18,193 bases of DNA from Nanosynbacter sp. Lineage in GTDB: Bacteria; Patescibacteriota; Saccharimonadia; Saccharimonadales; Saccharimonadaceae. The stretch spans positions 1-18,193 of the forward strand of contig JABZJV010000012.1 of the NCBI GenBank assembly GCA_015257605.1, read 5' to 3'. A program made the translations under genes and the position numbers. The notes beneath the pieces were generated by a model. That model was given only the letters and a program-made list of their open reading frames with translations, did no database searches and had not been told where the DNA came from. Positions 6,442 to 13,703 of this stretch are shown here, piece after piece (within the stretch, counting starts at the first letter, position 1; every line of letters begins with the position of its first letter).

Positions 6442-7667
6442 CAATATCCCGCAATATTATGTTCATGCAATCGGTAGCGCACATCGCGCAGCGCATTCAT
6501 GAAATACAAGAACGCGTCGTACGGCGAATCATACGGACTAAAATACGCATGCACGTCGCCGTCATTAAAATACTTAGTACACATGTAGTACGGATGGTCG
6601 CTGGTCGTCAACTGCCGCCAGTCAGCTATCAAGTCAAGATCGCCGGAACCAAGCACGTCATTTTCCATAGCGTAGAGGTCGCGCATTGCTTCATGCTGCA
6701 TACCATTACCCAGCCACGCTGACAAGTCGCGCTCGGTATCAGCCCAAGTAGTCGTCTGCGGGCAGTCAATCTCGTCGTGCGCTTCTAGCGCTTGACAGGC
6801 GCCGCTAATCGTGTAGAAAGTATGGTTGTAACGCCCCAGCCAACGCTCAACAAAGTCAGCAAAGAACTCGAAAATGCCTGTGTCCGCCCAAATATTTTCA
6901 CCAAAAGTCTCGAAATCCATAAACAGGTTAATTATTTCGCCGTCGTGACCCATGCTTGCGTCAACCCAATCGACATAGGTCGGGGAAGTCAGCGGATACG
7001 ATTCCCAGTCGCGATTGCTAAAGCGAAAAGCGATATCATCGCTCAAACGGTAATTTTTCAACAATAATTTGACATTTTTCGCGCCAGCTGGCCGGTACAT
7101 ATAATTAGCGTTGCGCCAACCGAGAACCTTATCCCAGCCCTCGGCGATGATACCTTTGTAACCTTGCTGGTCAGCCCATTCGGCTAGCTCGTTATTGTAA
7201 CTCAGCTCGGTGTTGCGGAAAGCGGTGATTTCGACGCCAAACAAGTCGCGAATCTTCTGGCGATGAATATCAACTTGCCGCTGAAATTCGTCGCGGCTAT
7301 AGAAAAACGCCAAGCTATGATAATATGTCTCGCCGACTATCTCGACGCGGCCAGTTGCGATAATATCGCGCAGCAAATCAATTACGTCTGGCGCCCAGCG
7401 TTCAGCCTGGTCCAGCAATGTACCAGTCACCGATAGCGACACGCAAAAATCTGGATACACAGCCAGTAATTTGCGCAGTAATGCCAGCATCGGCCGGTAC
7501 GATTTATCGGCAACTTTCTCAAAAATAAAGCGGTTGCTGCGATATTTATCATCGAAATTATCGAAATAATCATGCCGATCCGCGATATCAAACACCGAAT
7601 ATTCGCGTACGCGCCACGGCTGATGCATATGCAGATACAAAACCACTCCGCGTTTTTTGCTCGTCAT
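6441..7667 (-). CDS. GH57 glycoside hydrolase (alpha-amylase / 4-alpha-glucanotransferase type)
   Basis: 408 residues. GH57 regions visible: HMHQPWR (His13, His15) at the N terminus, GETYYHS (112-118), FRNTELSY with probable nucleophile Glu154, and LFMDFETFGE with probable acid/base Asp251. These sit in a (beta/alpha)7 barrel followed by a helical C-terminal part rich in aromatic residues. Family activities include alpha-amylase, amylopullulanase, 4-alpha-glucanotransferase and branching enzyme. The length of about 400 residues fits the shorter intracellular amylase-like group rather than the 500-700 residue branching enzymes or glucanotransferases. The start ATG 7667 overlaps the GT4 stop (ATGA) and has AAAGGAG upstream. 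It probably works with GH15 on the same cytoplasmic alpha-glucan. Confidence 0.9.
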   Translation of the reverse strand: MTSKKRGVVLYLHMHQPWRVREYSVFDIADRHDYFDNFDDKYRSNRFIFEKVADKSYRPMLALLRKLLAVYPDFCVSLSVTGTLLDQAERWAPDVIDLLRDIIATGRVEIVGETYYHSLAFFYSRDEFQRQVDIHRQKIRDLFGVEITAFRNTELSYNNELAEWADQQGYKGIIAEGWDKVLGWRNANYMYRPAGAKNVKLLLKNYRLSDDIAFRFSNRDWESYPLTSPTYVDWVDASMGHDGEIINLFMDFETFGENIWADTGIFEFFADFVERWLGRYNHTFYTISGACQALEAHDEIDCPQTTTWADTERDLSAWLGNGMQHEAMRDLYAMENDVLGSGDLDLIADWRQLTTSDHPYYMCTKYFNDGDVHAYFSPYDSPYDAFLYFMNALRDVRYRLHEHNIAGY

Positions 7668-8890
7668 TTGACTCCTTTCTGAGTGCGGCTATAAATTGAT
7701 AAGCACTTGCTAGCAACGTCATCCCAGCTGATACGAGCATATTCCGATTTGATGCCGCGCTTCATATCGTTTAGTAATTGCGGCGATTTAGCCAAAGCCA
7801 CTAGCTGATCAGCCAACTTATGCGTATCCCAAAAGTCATAACGAAAAACCGTATCGAGAACTTCGCCAACACCAGACTGGTTGGTCACGATTAGCGCTGT
7901 ATCATAATGTGCCGCCTCTAGTGCGGCCAAGCCAAACGGCTCGCTAACCGAGCTCATCACGAAGACGTCCGACACGCGATAAGCGTCGCGCCACTGCTTG
8001 CCGCGGACAAAACCTGTGAAATATACTTTATCAGCAACCCCATGGTCAGCAGCAATCCGAATCAGCTCGTCGCGCTGCTCGCCGTCGCCAGCTAGCAAAA
8101 AAGCAAAGCGGTCGTGCTGCTGGCAGGCCTTGGCAAAACCGCGCATCAGCTGCACCAGGCCCTTCTGCGCTGTAAAGCGCGTCACTGTCGATACCACCGT
8201 ATAGCCTTCATCCTTAAGTAATTCTAAGTACTTGTAAGTCCGCCGGTCATAGTCGTAGTTAATCAGCGAGCTAGCATCAATTGCGTTGTGTACGACCTCA
8301 ATTTTGTCAGCTGGAATATGGTATTTATGAACGATAATTCCCTTAGTAATATTGCTAACAGCAATGATTCGGTCAGCCATCATTAGACCGTTATATTCAA
8401 TCTCGTGAATGACAGGATTGCCAAATTCGCTAGCACCAGCGCGGTCAAATTCCGTAGCGTGAACATGAACGATTAGCGGCGCGTCGGTTAATTGTTTGGC
8501 GCGCATGCCAGCTTCCATCGTTAGCCAATCGTGGACATGGATAGCATCCGGCTTGTCAATCCGATCGACTAGCTGCTCGACATAGCCGACATATTGCTTT
8601 TGCACGCCCCGCATGGTCGTCAAATCGCCAGCCGGGACTTCATCGAGATTACGCGCCGTTACTGCGCCGCCGCCATAAGAATTCAACGCCTTATCGCCAT
8701 GGAACGGCGGCAGCTCGGTCGCCGAGTAAATATTCAAGAAATCAATATCATCGTACTTTGCAGTGTAGGGGAGCACGAAATCAATCGACGCGCCCCGCTG
8801 AGCAAGCGCCTTAGACAAGTGATAACACGCGACACCGAGACCTCCGCTGTTGTGCGGCGGGAGTTCCCACCCTAACATTAATATCTTCAT
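7664..8890 (-). CDS. GT4-family glycosyltransferase, possible glycogen/alpha-glucan synthase
   Basis: 408 residues with the GT-B fold. The N terminus MKILMLGWELPPHNSGGLG is the glycine-rich loop seen in glycogen-synthase-like and archaeal/bacterial GT4/GT5 enzymes. Then come an IHVHDWLT segment, HVHATEFDR, VVHNAID, an RFTAQKG donor-site region, LLAGDGEQ, and the E-x7-E motif (SEPFGLAALEAA) for the nucleotide-sugar ribose. Linkage with GH57 and GH15 suggests building an alpha-glucan that these enzymes trim, but GT4 enzymes make many glycans. It is the first gene of a four-gene minus-strand operon. The start ATG 8890 has no good Shine-Dalgarno sequence. It ends in TGA overlapping the GH57 start. 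Confidence 0.87.
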   Translation of the reverse strand: MKILMLGWELPPHNSGGLGVACYHLSKALAQRGASIDFVLPYTAKYDDIDFLNIYSATELPPFHGDKALNSYGGGAVTARNLDEVPAGDLTTMRGVQKQYVGYVEQLVDRIDKPDAIHVHDWLTMEAGMRAKQLTDAPLIVHVHATEFDRAGASEFGNPVIHEIEYNGLMMADRIIAVSNITKGIIVHKYHIPADKIEVVHNAIDASSLINYDYDRRTYKYLELLKDEGYTVVSTVTRFTAQKGLVQLMRGFAKACQQHDRFAFLLAGDGEQRDELIRIAADHGVADKVYFTGFVRGKQWRDAYRVSDVFVMSSVSEPFGLAALEAAHYDTALIVTNQSGVGEVLDTVFRYDFWDTHKLADQLVALAKSPQLLNDMKRGIKSEYARISWDDVASKCLSIYSRTQKGVK

Positions 8891-8947
8891 AAAAATTCTA
8901 CTCGGTCATGCCGTAGCCTAACCATTCCCTTATGTTGTTCATTTAAC

Positions 8948-8977
8948 AGTATAGCGCTTTTTTGCTTATGATTGCAA
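8948..8977 (-). promoter_or_regulatory. promoter of the glycan operon
   Basis: On the minus strand TTGCAA (8977-8972) is followed after 18 bases by TATACT (8953-8948), predicting transcription from about 8941 and a leader of about 51 bases before the ATG at 8890. It faces the mscS promoter region across GTGAAA repeats. Confidence 0.6.
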
Positions 8978-8990
8978 CAAAAATAAGCAT

Positions 8991-9022
8991 TTTGTGAAAT
9001 TTTGTGAAAAATTATCGTGAAA
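8991..9022 (+). repeat. short direct repeats between divergent genes
   Basis: TTTGTGAAA occurs at 8991-8999 and again at 9001-9009, exactly 10 bases apart, and a third GTGAAA is at 9017-9022. The first two copies are in helical phase. They lie between the divergent promoters of the glycan operon and mscS and could be a regulator site, or simply AT-rich promoter sequence. Confidence 0.4.
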
Positions 9023-9029
9023 ATATATA
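9002..9029 (+). promoter_or_regulatory. possible mscS promoter
   Basis: TTGTGA (9002-9007), 16-base spacer, TATATA (9024-9029), predicting a start near 9036, about 16 bases before the ATG at 9052. The -35 overlaps the GTGAAA repeats. Confidence 0.4.
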
Positions 9030-9051
9030 GATTTTTTGCGGCAAACGGTGC

Positions 9052-10044
9052 ATGATAGTAAGCATGGATAGCGCAATATCAACTTCGGTAATTAACGATC
9101 TAAAGAGCCTGCTAGTATCGCCGAATGCTTTTCGCTCGCTGCTAGTGCTAGTTTTGTCGATGATTGCTGCTTATTGGTTGAGTAAGTTCCTAGCGCGCGG
9201 CTTGATTTTCATAGCACAACGTATCGGCCGCCGCAGCGACAATGAATCAGACGAAGCGCGCGTCACTCGGTTGCGGCAAACCGAAACATACCTGAGCGTG
9301 TCTATTGCCATCATTCGCACACTAGTGGTAGTATCGGTTGGTTATATCGCTTGGCGAATCCTCAGCCCAACCGCCGCTAACTCTAGCACCTCTGGCGGGC
9401 TAGCCGCTATTGGTGCTGGTGCTATGTTTGCTTTGGTGGCCGGACAAACTATCGGTATCGTATTGCGCGACCTGACTGCTAGCGCGATTATGATTTCAGA
9501 AAACTGGTACAAGATAGGCGATTTCGTCAAGCTCGATCCATTCACGGACTTGAGCGGCGTTGTCGAGCGCTTCACGCTGACCTCGACGCGTATCCGCGCT
9601 CTCAATGGCGAAGTCATCACCGTCCACAACCAAAACATCACTGGCGCCCGCGTCACGCCGCATGGTGTACGCACCATCGCTGTTGATATTTTCGTTCGCG
9701 ACAAGCGAGCTGGCGTCGCTGCTATCCGCCGAATTATCGCCGCCATTCCAAAGGGCACGATGATGCTAGCGCACCCATTGCGAATTACCAATATCGATAA
9801 ATGGGGCGACGAGCGCTGGCGTATTACTGTCACCGGGCAAACTCCGCCAGGGCGCGAATGGCTAATTGATAAATTTTTCGTCGAAGCTGTTGCTAGCCTC
9901 GACGACGACAAAGAAAAATCCGAACGCTTACTGTCGCTGCCGCCAATTCCGCATGCTGCTGATGAAACCGCTAACCGCCGCTTCAAGCGTGCCGTCCGCG
10001 TCAAAAAAGATCAGCCTAAAGATATCGCCATTGATGATATCTAA
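9052..10044 (+). CDS. MscS-type small-conductance mechanosensitive channel
   Basis: 330 residues. Three membrane segments: about 20-45, 78-102 and the pore-lining third helix at about 112-150, with glycine/alanine packing (GGLAAIGAGAMFALVAGQT). Then the conserved beta domain: WYKIGDFVKL, GVVERFTLTSTRIRALNGE and TVHNQNI, followed by an alpha/beta cytoplasmic vestibule domain and a basic C-terminal tail of about 40 residues. MscS channels open under membrane tension and protect cells from osmotic downshock. The start is ATG 9052; a second ATG at 9064 is possible and neither has a Shine-Dalgarno sequence. The gene holds 10 CTAG tetramers by eye. It is transcribed away from the glycan operon. Confidence 0.88.
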   Translation: MIVSMDSAISTSVINDLKSLLVSPNAFRSLLVLVLSMIAAYWLSKFLARGLIFIAQRIGRRSDNESDEARVTRLRQTETYLSVSIAIIRTLVVVSVGYIAWRILSPTAANSSTSGGLAAIGAGAMFALVAGQTIGIVLRDLTASAIMISENWYKIGDFVKLDPFTDLSGVVERFTLTSTRIRALNGEVITVHNQNITGARVTPHGVRTIAVDIFVRDKRAGVAAIRRIIAAIPKGTMMLAHPLRITNIDKWGDERWRITVTGQTPPGREWLIDKFFVEAVASLDDDKEKSERLLSLPPIPHAADETANRRFKRAVRVKKDQPKDIAIDDI

Positions 10045-10058
10045 AAAGCATTTCGCTA

Positions 10059-10067
10059 TGCTATAAT
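10059..10067 (+). promoter_or_regulatory. extended -10 promoter of tRNA-Trp
   Basis: TG-C-TATAAT, identical to the box before the AlkD-like gene. Predicted transcription start is near 10074, six bases before the mature tRNA end. No -35 is visible. Confidence 0.65.
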
Positions 10068-10079
10068 AGGAAAGCGTAA

Positions 10080-10154
10080 AGGGGCATAGTACAACGGCTA
10101 GTATAACGGTCTCCAAAACCGTAGATTGAGGTTCGATTCCTCATGCCCCTGCCA
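10080..10154 (+). tRNA. tRNA-Trp (anticodon CCA), CCA end encoded
   Basis: Acceptor stem AGGGGCA (10080-10086) pairs with TGCCCCT (10144-10150), followed by discriminator G and encoded CCA. The D stem GTAC/GTAT, the anticodon stem ACGGT/ACCGT around CTCCAAA, and a T arm with TTCGATT are all present. The anticodon CCA (10113-10115) reads UGG only, in keeping with UGA being a stop here. In many bacteria tRNA-Trp lies directly before secE-nusG; here 3.1 kb intervene. Confidence 0.95.
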
Positions 10155-10174
10155 CAAACCACATAAGTGCATAA

Positions 10175-10203
10175 TTGCAGTTTTAAGTTCCATTACCTAT
10201 AAT
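10175..10203 (+). promoter_or_regulatory. promoter giving a leaderless mRNA for the P-loop protein
   Basis: TTGCAG (10175-10180), exactly 17 bases, TATAAT (10198-10203). Position +1 falls on base 10210, the A of the start codon. No Shine-Dalgarno sequence exists upstream. Confidence 0.7.
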
Positions 10204-10209
10204 AATTTT

Positions 10210-10776
10210 ATGAATCCTAGTTCTATCTCTCATCCGCACGCTATCATGATGGTTGGCTTGCCAGGCAGCGGCAAAACATTTTTTGCGCAGCAATTTTCTG
10301 AGATGTTTAATGCGCCGTTTGTTGATTCGCAATTTATTAGCGAGCACAGCCTAGATAGCAACGCCAGCGAGGAGGTTTGCCAGCGATTTTTAGCCGAGAT
10401 AGCACGCACCAAGCAAACTTTTATTTATGAAGACAGCAACTTAAGCCGCGTCCGCCGCGCCGAATTTGCGCGCTGGGCCAAGGGGCATGGTTATAAGCCG
10501 CTTATTATTTGGGTGCAGACCGATGAAGCAACTTGCCGGCGCCGCATTCAAAAAGGCCACTCGCTAGATACTATAAACTTTGATGCCGCCGTCAAAAGTT
10601 TCACCGAACCAAACGCCATCGAGAAACCAGTCGTTATCAGTGGCAAGCACACATACAAAACCCAAGCGCGCACCGTATTAGCTCGTCTCGGCGATAGCAA
10701 TCGTCCTAGCCGGCCAATGACTAGCTTAGCCAGGCAACGGCCAGAAGTTCGCCGCCGCGGCATTAGCATCCAATAA
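10210..10776 (+). CDS. P-loop ATPase/kinase-like protein
   Basis: 188 residues from ATG 10210. A Walker A motif GLPGSGKT is at 16-23 after a hydrophobic strand; a second hydrophobic strand with FIYEDSNLS (about 75-83) and an LIIWVQTDEATCRRRI segment (about 100-115) match the P-loop polynucleotide/zeta-toxin/gluconate-kinase-like class of AAA_33 proteins, where the latter arginines form the lid. Such proteins phosphorylate small molecules or nucleic acid ends; the substrate is not identifiable. The frame is open upstream into tRNA-Trp (to 10126), but the promoter and tRNA show that the true start is 10210. The stop is followed after one base by the next ATG, so the two genes form an operon. 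Confidence 0.75.
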   Translation: MNPSSISHPHAIMMVGLPGSGKTFFAQQFSEMFNAPFVDSQFISEHSLDSNASEEVCQRFLAEIARTKQTFIYEDSNLSRVRRAEFARWAKGHGYKPLIIWVQTDEATCRRRIQKGHSLDTINFDAAVKSFTEPNAIEKPVVISGKHTYKTQARTVLARLGDSNRPSRPMTSLARQRPEVRRRGISIQ

Positions 10777-10777
10777 T

Positions 10778-11485
10778 ATGCCTGCCAAATCCCAGACTAT
10801 CGATGATCCGGAGTTCGGCGAGATTGCTATCATGCGCCGCGCTACTCGCTACACCCGCATCAAGCTCGGCACCGACGGGCGCTTTGTCGTTACTAGCGGC
10901 CGGCTAGTACCGCTGGCGTTTATTCGCTCGTTTATTGAACGGTCGCGCGAAGACTTGCGCAAAATAGCCAAAGATTCGTCCATCGCCCAGCCGTATCGCG
11001 ACGGGCAGCTCATCGGCAAAACCCATCAATTAGCTATCGTACCGACACAGATGATCAAACAGCCAGAAATTCGCACTATGCGCAGCAAGCTTCTAGTCAA
11101 GCTGCCGCCCGAATTTTCACTCGAAGATCAAGAACTTCAGCAGCAAATCCGCGACGAAGCAATCAAGATCCTGCGCCGCGATGCCAAAAAATACTTACCG
11201 CCGCTACTAGAAAAATTAGCTGGCACTCATGGTTTCGCTTACCAGCGCGTTCGCTTCAGCCACGCTGGCAGCCGATGGGGTAGTTGCAGCTCCAACGGAA
11301 CGATTAGCCTCAACATTGCTTTGATGAAACTACCCGATGAATTGATCCGATATGTATTGATCCACGAACTTTGCCACACTCGCCACATGAATCATTCCGC
11401 AGCCTTTTGGCGCGAAGTTGAACGCTACGACCCGCGCTACCGACTCCACCGGCAACAGCTCAAGCACCAAACTCCAATCGTCTGA
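10778..11485 (+). CDS. YgjP/DUF45 family metallopeptidase-like protein
   Basis: 235 residues. The C-terminal half has the family signature: SRWGSCSS (165-172), SLNIALMKLP, then HELCH (196-200) and NHS..FW (205-211), giving zinc ligands His196, His200 and His206 and catalytic Glu197. The N-terminal half has the beta-strand RATRYTRIKL region typical of DUF45 (PF01863). Homologues such as YgjP are predicted zinc-dependent metallohydrolases related to SprT/WLM proteases; their substrate is not well defined. No signal peptide, so cytoplasmic. The start is ATG 10778, one base after the TAA of the upstream gene; it ends in TGA. Confidence 0.9.
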   Translation: MPAKSQTIDDPEFGEIAIMRRATRYTRIKLGTDGRFVVTSGRLVPLAFIRSFIERSREDLRKIAKDSSIAQPYRDGQLIGKTHQLAIVPTQMIKQPEIRTMRSKLLVKLPPEFSLEDQELQQQIRDEAIKILRRDAKKYLPPLLEKLAGTHGFAYQRVRFSHAGSRWGSCSSNGTISLNIALMKLPDELIRYVLIHELCHTRHMNHSAAFWREVERYDPRYRLHRQQLKHQTPIV

Positions 11486-11511
11486 GTCTTTTCATAAATT
11501 GCCTTTGCGGT

Positions 11512-11517
11512 TATACT
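11512..11517 (+). promoter_or_regulatory. -10 element close to the histidine kinase start
   Basis: TATACT predicts transcription from about 11524, only 4 bases before the ATG at 11528, leaving no room for a ribosome binding site. The -35 is weak (TTTTCA at 11489-11494, 17-base spacer). Confidence 0.5.
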
Positions 11518-11527
11518 AATAATAGCT

Positions 11528-13165
11528 ATGGGTGGCCAAATCAAAGACTATATAAACATCGATCCATCGACGCATCGCATGAAGATCATTCGCTGGATAG
11601 CGCTTTTGATTCCGCTGCTATTAGTGGCGTACAGCGTCTTCATGCAATTCTCGCCGCTCGGCAAGCCGACAGCAGTGAATATGTACGCTTTTTACGCGGT
11701 TAACGTCTGTTGGGTCATTATCGGCTTTTGGCAATTTTTCGCAGCGCCGCGGCAACCTATTGGCCATATTGCCGGGCTCATCGGTTATCATATTTTAGCG
11801 TTAACTTACGTATTAACGGTTTCTGGTTTCGATATGCCGCTAATTTATACATGGTCGGCGCTATTGCTAGCCAGCTCTGTTTACCTGGGCCAGTCAGGCA
11901 TTAATATTAGTATTGCAACATTGTTTGCGGCTGCCTCGGGCAGTGTCATTATTCATGCTAGCGACGACAAACAAGTTGTGTCTATCGTCATCCACTTTTT
12001 GGGTACGCTCATCATCAGCTACATGGTCAAGATGGTCATTTCAGCCCAGGCGATTGATCAAGCCGAACTCTTGCGCAGCCAAACCGCCGAGCGCTTGCAG
12101 CGCGATCGCATAGTTACTATCGTCAACAACCTCTCTGACGCTATTATTAGCACCGATAGAAACGGCATCATTTCGCTATACAACGCCTCGGCGCTAAACC
12201 TATTTGATACTAATACCGATCTCGCTGGCAAATGTATTGACGATTTTATTTCGATCGTCGATAAGAATAAACAGCCATTCAAGTTCGCTGACAAGCTGCA
12301 TTCCGCCAAAACTACGCAATACCGCGATGATCTAACTGCCAAAATATCCAACGAAAGCATTCGCCTCGGCGCAACATACTCGCCAATTCGCAGCACCAAC
12401 AGCGTCAGCGATGATGGCTATGTAATCATCTTGCGCGACATCACCAAGCAGAAATCTCTCGACGACGAGCGCGACGAGTTTATTTCGGTTGTCAGCCACG
12501 AACTGCGCACTCCGATAACTATCGCCGAAGGATCGCTGAGCAATGTCTCGCTGATGATTAAACGCCCCGACATTCCAAAAGAAAGATTAATCAATGGCAT
12601 CAGCACTGCTCACGAGCAAATTATATTTTTGGCGCGAATGGTCAACGATCTCTCGACCTTGAGCCGTGCTGAACGCGGTGTCGCCGACGAGCCAGAGAAT
12701 ATTGATGTCCAATCGCTAATCGACGAACTGTACGCCGAATACGCACCGCAAGCCGCCGATAAATCACTAACCTTTGACATTGATATTGCGCCGCAAATCG
12801 GCCAAGTTAGCCAAAGCCGCCTCTACCTCAAAGAAATCCTACAAAACTTCATCACCAACGCCATCCGCTACACCGAAAAGGGCGGCGTCACCATCATCGT
12901 CAAGCCAGGCGAAAACGACACCATCAATTTTGCCGTCAAAGACACTGGCATCGGTATTAGCCGCAGCGACCAAGCACACTTATACCAAAAATTCTGGCGC
13001 AGCGAAGATTATCGCACCCGCGAAACTAGCGGCACCGGCCTAGGACTTTACGTTGTCGCCAAACTAGCCCTCAAACTCAAAACCGAGATCAAACTCAAAA
13101 GCCGCCTCAATCACGGATCGACATTTAGCTTTTCGCTGCCCGCCGTGAAAAAGAATAAATCTTAA
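11528..13165 (+). CDS. membrane sensor histidine kinase with PAS domain
   Basis: 545 residues. An N-terminal membrane region of about six hydrophobic segments (21-170) without a large extracellular sensor loop is followed by a PAS domain (about 195-305), a HisKA helix with SHELRTP and phosphoacceptor His324, and a HATPase domain with the N box (LQNFITNAIRY, Asn440/Asn444), G1 DTGIGI (472-477) and G2 GTGLGL (502-507). It should autophosphorylate and pass phosphate to a response regulator, but none is encoded in the window, so it is an orphan here. The sensed signal is unknown; a MASE-like membrane sensor is possible. The mRNA appears nearly leaderless; ATG 11579 is an alternative internal start. 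Confidence 0.92.
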   Translation: MGGQIKDYINIDPSTHRMKIIRWIALLIPLLLVAYSVFMQFSPLGKPTAVNMYAFYAVNVCWVIIGFWQFFAAPRQPIGHIAGLIGYHILALTYVLTVSGFDMPLIYTWSALLLASSVYLGQSGINISIATLFAAASGSVIIHASDDKQVVSIVIHFLGTLIISYMVKMVISAQAIDQAELLRSQTAERLQRDRIVTIVNNLSDAIISTDRNGIISLYNASALNLFDTNTDLAGKCIDDFISIVDKNKQPFKFADKLHSAKTTQYRDDLTAKISNESIRLGATYSPIRSTNSVSDDGYVIILRDITKQKSLDDERDEFISVVSHELRTPITIAEGSLSNVSLMIKRPDIPKERLINGISTAHEQIIFLARMVNDLSTLSRAERGVADEPENIDVQSLIDELYAEYAPQAADKSLTFDIDIAPQIGQVSQSRLYLKEILQNFITNAIRYTEKGGVTIIVKPGENDTINFAVKDTGIGISRSDQAHLYQKFWRSEDYRTRETSGTGLGLYVVAKLALKLKTEIKLKSRLNHGSTFSFSLPAVKKNKS

Positions 13166-13190
13166 CGCTTTAGAAAATACGCGAAATCGC

Positions 13191-13219
13191 TTGCTATTTT
13201 CGCTCGGCAGTCGTATAAT
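13191..13219 (+). promoter_or_regulatory. secE-nusG promoter
   Basis: TTGCTA (13191-13196), 17-base spacer, TATAAT (13214-13219); predicted start near 13226. A perfect TTGACA at 13224-13229 lies just downstream but has only a poor partner (TATTTA, 19-base spacer). The leader of about 48 bases contains GGGAGGA (13258-13264). Confidence 0.65.
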
Positions 13220-13273
13220 TAGCTTGACAGTCTGGGACATACCAGGCTATTTAATTTGGGAGGAAACACTATC

Positions 13274-13693
13274 GTGGCAAAATCCGCAAAAGGTAAATCA
13301 AAGCAAAAATCACAAAACCGCATCACTCGCATTACTGCTGGCGACAAAGCTGCAAAGCCAAAGAAGCCGAGTATCCTAGCGACCGCCAAAGAATTAGCTG
13401 GCCGCACACAAGCCGAGAAATCTAACATCAAGACCACTAGGCCGTCTGGCGCCAAAACCAAAACCGCCAGCAAATCAAAAAACTCAAAAAGCCGCCGCAA
13501 TCCGCTCAACGCTGTCGCTGGCTATTTCCGCGGCGCCTGGCAAGAAATCAAGCAAGTCCGCTGGCCAGACCGCCGCTCGACTTGGGGTATGGTCGGCGCG
13601 CTGATCGTTTTTACCGCAGCGCTGTTTCTGGTCATTATCTTGCTAGATTACGGCTTCGCTTGGCTATTCAAACTAATCATGGGAACAAAGTAG
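13274..13693 (+). CDS. secE: preprotein translocase subunit SecE with a basic N-terminal extension
   Basis: 139 residues from GTG 13274. The C-terminal 60 residues are typical SecE: an amphipathic helix AGYFRGAWQEIKQVRWPDR that contains the conserved W-P motif, and one membrane segment (about 106-132). SecE clamps SecY in the inner-membrane translocon. The first 75 residues are Lys/Ala/Ser/Thr-rich and probably disordered; minimal SecE proteins in many Gram-positive bacteria are about 60 residues, so this is a long extension. The start is set by GGGAGGA with 9-base spacing; an in-frame TTG at 13256 overlaps that ribosome site. nusG follows after 10 bases. Confidence 0.92.
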   Translation: MAKSAKGKSKQKSQNRITRITAGDKAAKPKKPSILATAKELAGRTQAEKSNIKTTRPSGAKTKTASKSKNSKSRRNPLNAVAGYFRGAWQEIKQVRWPDRRSTWGMVGALIVFTAALFLVIILLDYGFAWLFKLIMGTK

Positions 13694-13703
13694 AAAGGAT
13701 CTT

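Noticed and set aside
10126..10209. Longer N terminus for the P-loop gene from 10126
   Set aside because: It begins inside tRNA-Trp; the promoter TTGCAG-N17-TATAAT points to ATG 10210.
10155..10209. Integration or attachment site next to tRNA-Trp
   Set aside because: No repeat of the tRNA 3' end and no integrase were found; the same holds for tRNA-Pro.
13224..13252. TTGACA at 13224-13229 as the main secE promoter
   Set aside because: The -35 is perfect but the only -10 candidate is poor and at 19-base spacing; TTGCTA-N17-TATAAT just upstream is better.
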